Source: an uncultured Rubripirellula sp. (GTDB taxonomy: Bacteria > Planctomycetota > Planctomycetia > Pirellulales > Pirellulaceae). From it: 64,000 bases of DNA. This document shows, piece after piece, positions 63,764 through 64,000 of the stretch. Positions within the stretch are counted from its first letter, which is position 1; each line of letters starts with the position of its first letter. The notes below the pieces were generated by a model. It ran no database searches. It was not told the origin of the DNA and saw nothing but the letters and a program-made list of their open reading frames with translations. The stretch lies in NCBI GenBank assembly GCA_938075415.1, contig CALJHC010000019.1, forward strand, positions 96,596 through 160,595. Reading direction: 5' to 3'. The translations under genes were made by a program, and so were the position numbers.

Positions 63764-64000
63764 TTAGACCTTCGTGACGAGATTCATTCCCTCTCGGCCT
63801 CGATAGGTCAACAGCAACGCTCCATTAGCGGCGCATGCGTCGAATACCGCTTCAAAAAAACCATGTTCACCTGGCCACGGGTAGGCAAAAAAGAGATCAA
63901 ACTCATTGAGTTCCCGACCAATCAATTCACAAATGTCATCTTCTTCTGTGCTTACATTTTCGACTTCGGCGGCGATTTCGGTCAGCCCTTCGACACCTCG
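63764..64000 (-). CDS. C-terminal end of a methyltransferase-like protein, partial
   Basis: Open minus-strand frame from base 64000 to TAA at 63764-63766, 78 residues of a C-terminus. The stretch LNEFDLFFAYPWPGEHGFF followed by AACAANGALLLTYRG-type ending (ANGALLLTYRGREG) resembles the strand 4-strand 5 part of a Rossmann methyltransferase. The N-terminal SAM-binding motif lies outside the window, so the assignment is tentative. Confidence 0.55.
   Translation of the reverse strand, partial: RGVEGLTEIAAEVENVSTEEDDICELIGRELNEFDLFFAYPWPGEHGFFEAVFDACAANGALLLTYRGREGMNLVTKV

Overview
The window reads as a chromosome segment of a planctomycete, most likely from the Pirellulaceae (Rhodopirellula and relatives). 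This is an inference from gene content: a secreted sulfatase, secreted Gfo/Idh/MocA oxidoreductases with a twin-arginine-like leader, a ThuA-like protein, a pentahaem protein paired with a sorbosone-dehydrogenase-like propeller, DUF1573 and DUF3467 proteins, an FG-GAP protein, an ECF sigma factor of the planctomycete type, and Bat-like von Willebrand (VWA) proteins. Base composition is near half GC. Coding density is low, with 300 to 1000 base gaps between transcription units.

Layout. 1-9770 (minus strand) is a tight four-gene Bat-like operon: DUF58 protein, BatA-like VWA protein, a second VWA/amidotransferase-like membrane protein, and a very large membrane coiled-coil protein that runs off the left edge. 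10491-13178 (minus) is a MacA/MacB-like adaptor and permease pair with no ATPase gene between them. 13507-15510 is a UvrD/PcrA-type helicase. 16199-25670 holds a small anchored hypothetical, a probable frameshifted relic, two Gfo/Idh/MocA oxidoreductases, a ThuA-like protein, a small membrane protein and a hypothetical. 25981-29471 (minus) carries a 2-Cys peroxiredoxin, a sulfatase and an exported MsrB. 30056-32020 (plus) is an orphan MalK-like ATPase followed by a TauE/SafE permease. 32281-35198 (minus) has an EF-hand protein and an FG-GAP repeat protein.

35812-41666 (plus) is a five-gene ABC-2-type exporter operon in which every junction overlaps by a few bases, including a 78-residue unknown between the ATPase and the permease. 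41922-46180 (plus) holds a double DUF3467 protein, Maf, a DUF1573 protein and a PLD-family nuclease-like protein. 46585-55026 (minus) holds a GltS-like symporter, the propeller/pentahaem pair and a large secreted FAD oxidoreductase. 55698-59400 (plus) has a sialidase-like protein and a fused alpha/beta hydrolase-SGNH hydrolase.

60075-63285 is the most unusual part. A tRNA-Pro (TGG) is abutted, with no gap, by the stop codon of a serine-recombinase C-terminal relic on the opposite strand. Next comes a translationally coupled minus-strand operon: ECF sigma factor, anti-sigma-like membrane protein whose outer part is ankyrin repeats, lipoprotein, exported ankyrin protein with a C-terminal membrane anchor, and a truncated second copy of the lipoprotein. 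I rate this as the best candidate for an undescribed system, probably an envelope-sensing or protein-binding module that arrived on an integrative element. The right edge cuts a methyltransferase-like gene.

Short tandem arrays with 8 to 18 base units sit in many of the intergenic gaps and, in multiples of three, inside several exported proteins.
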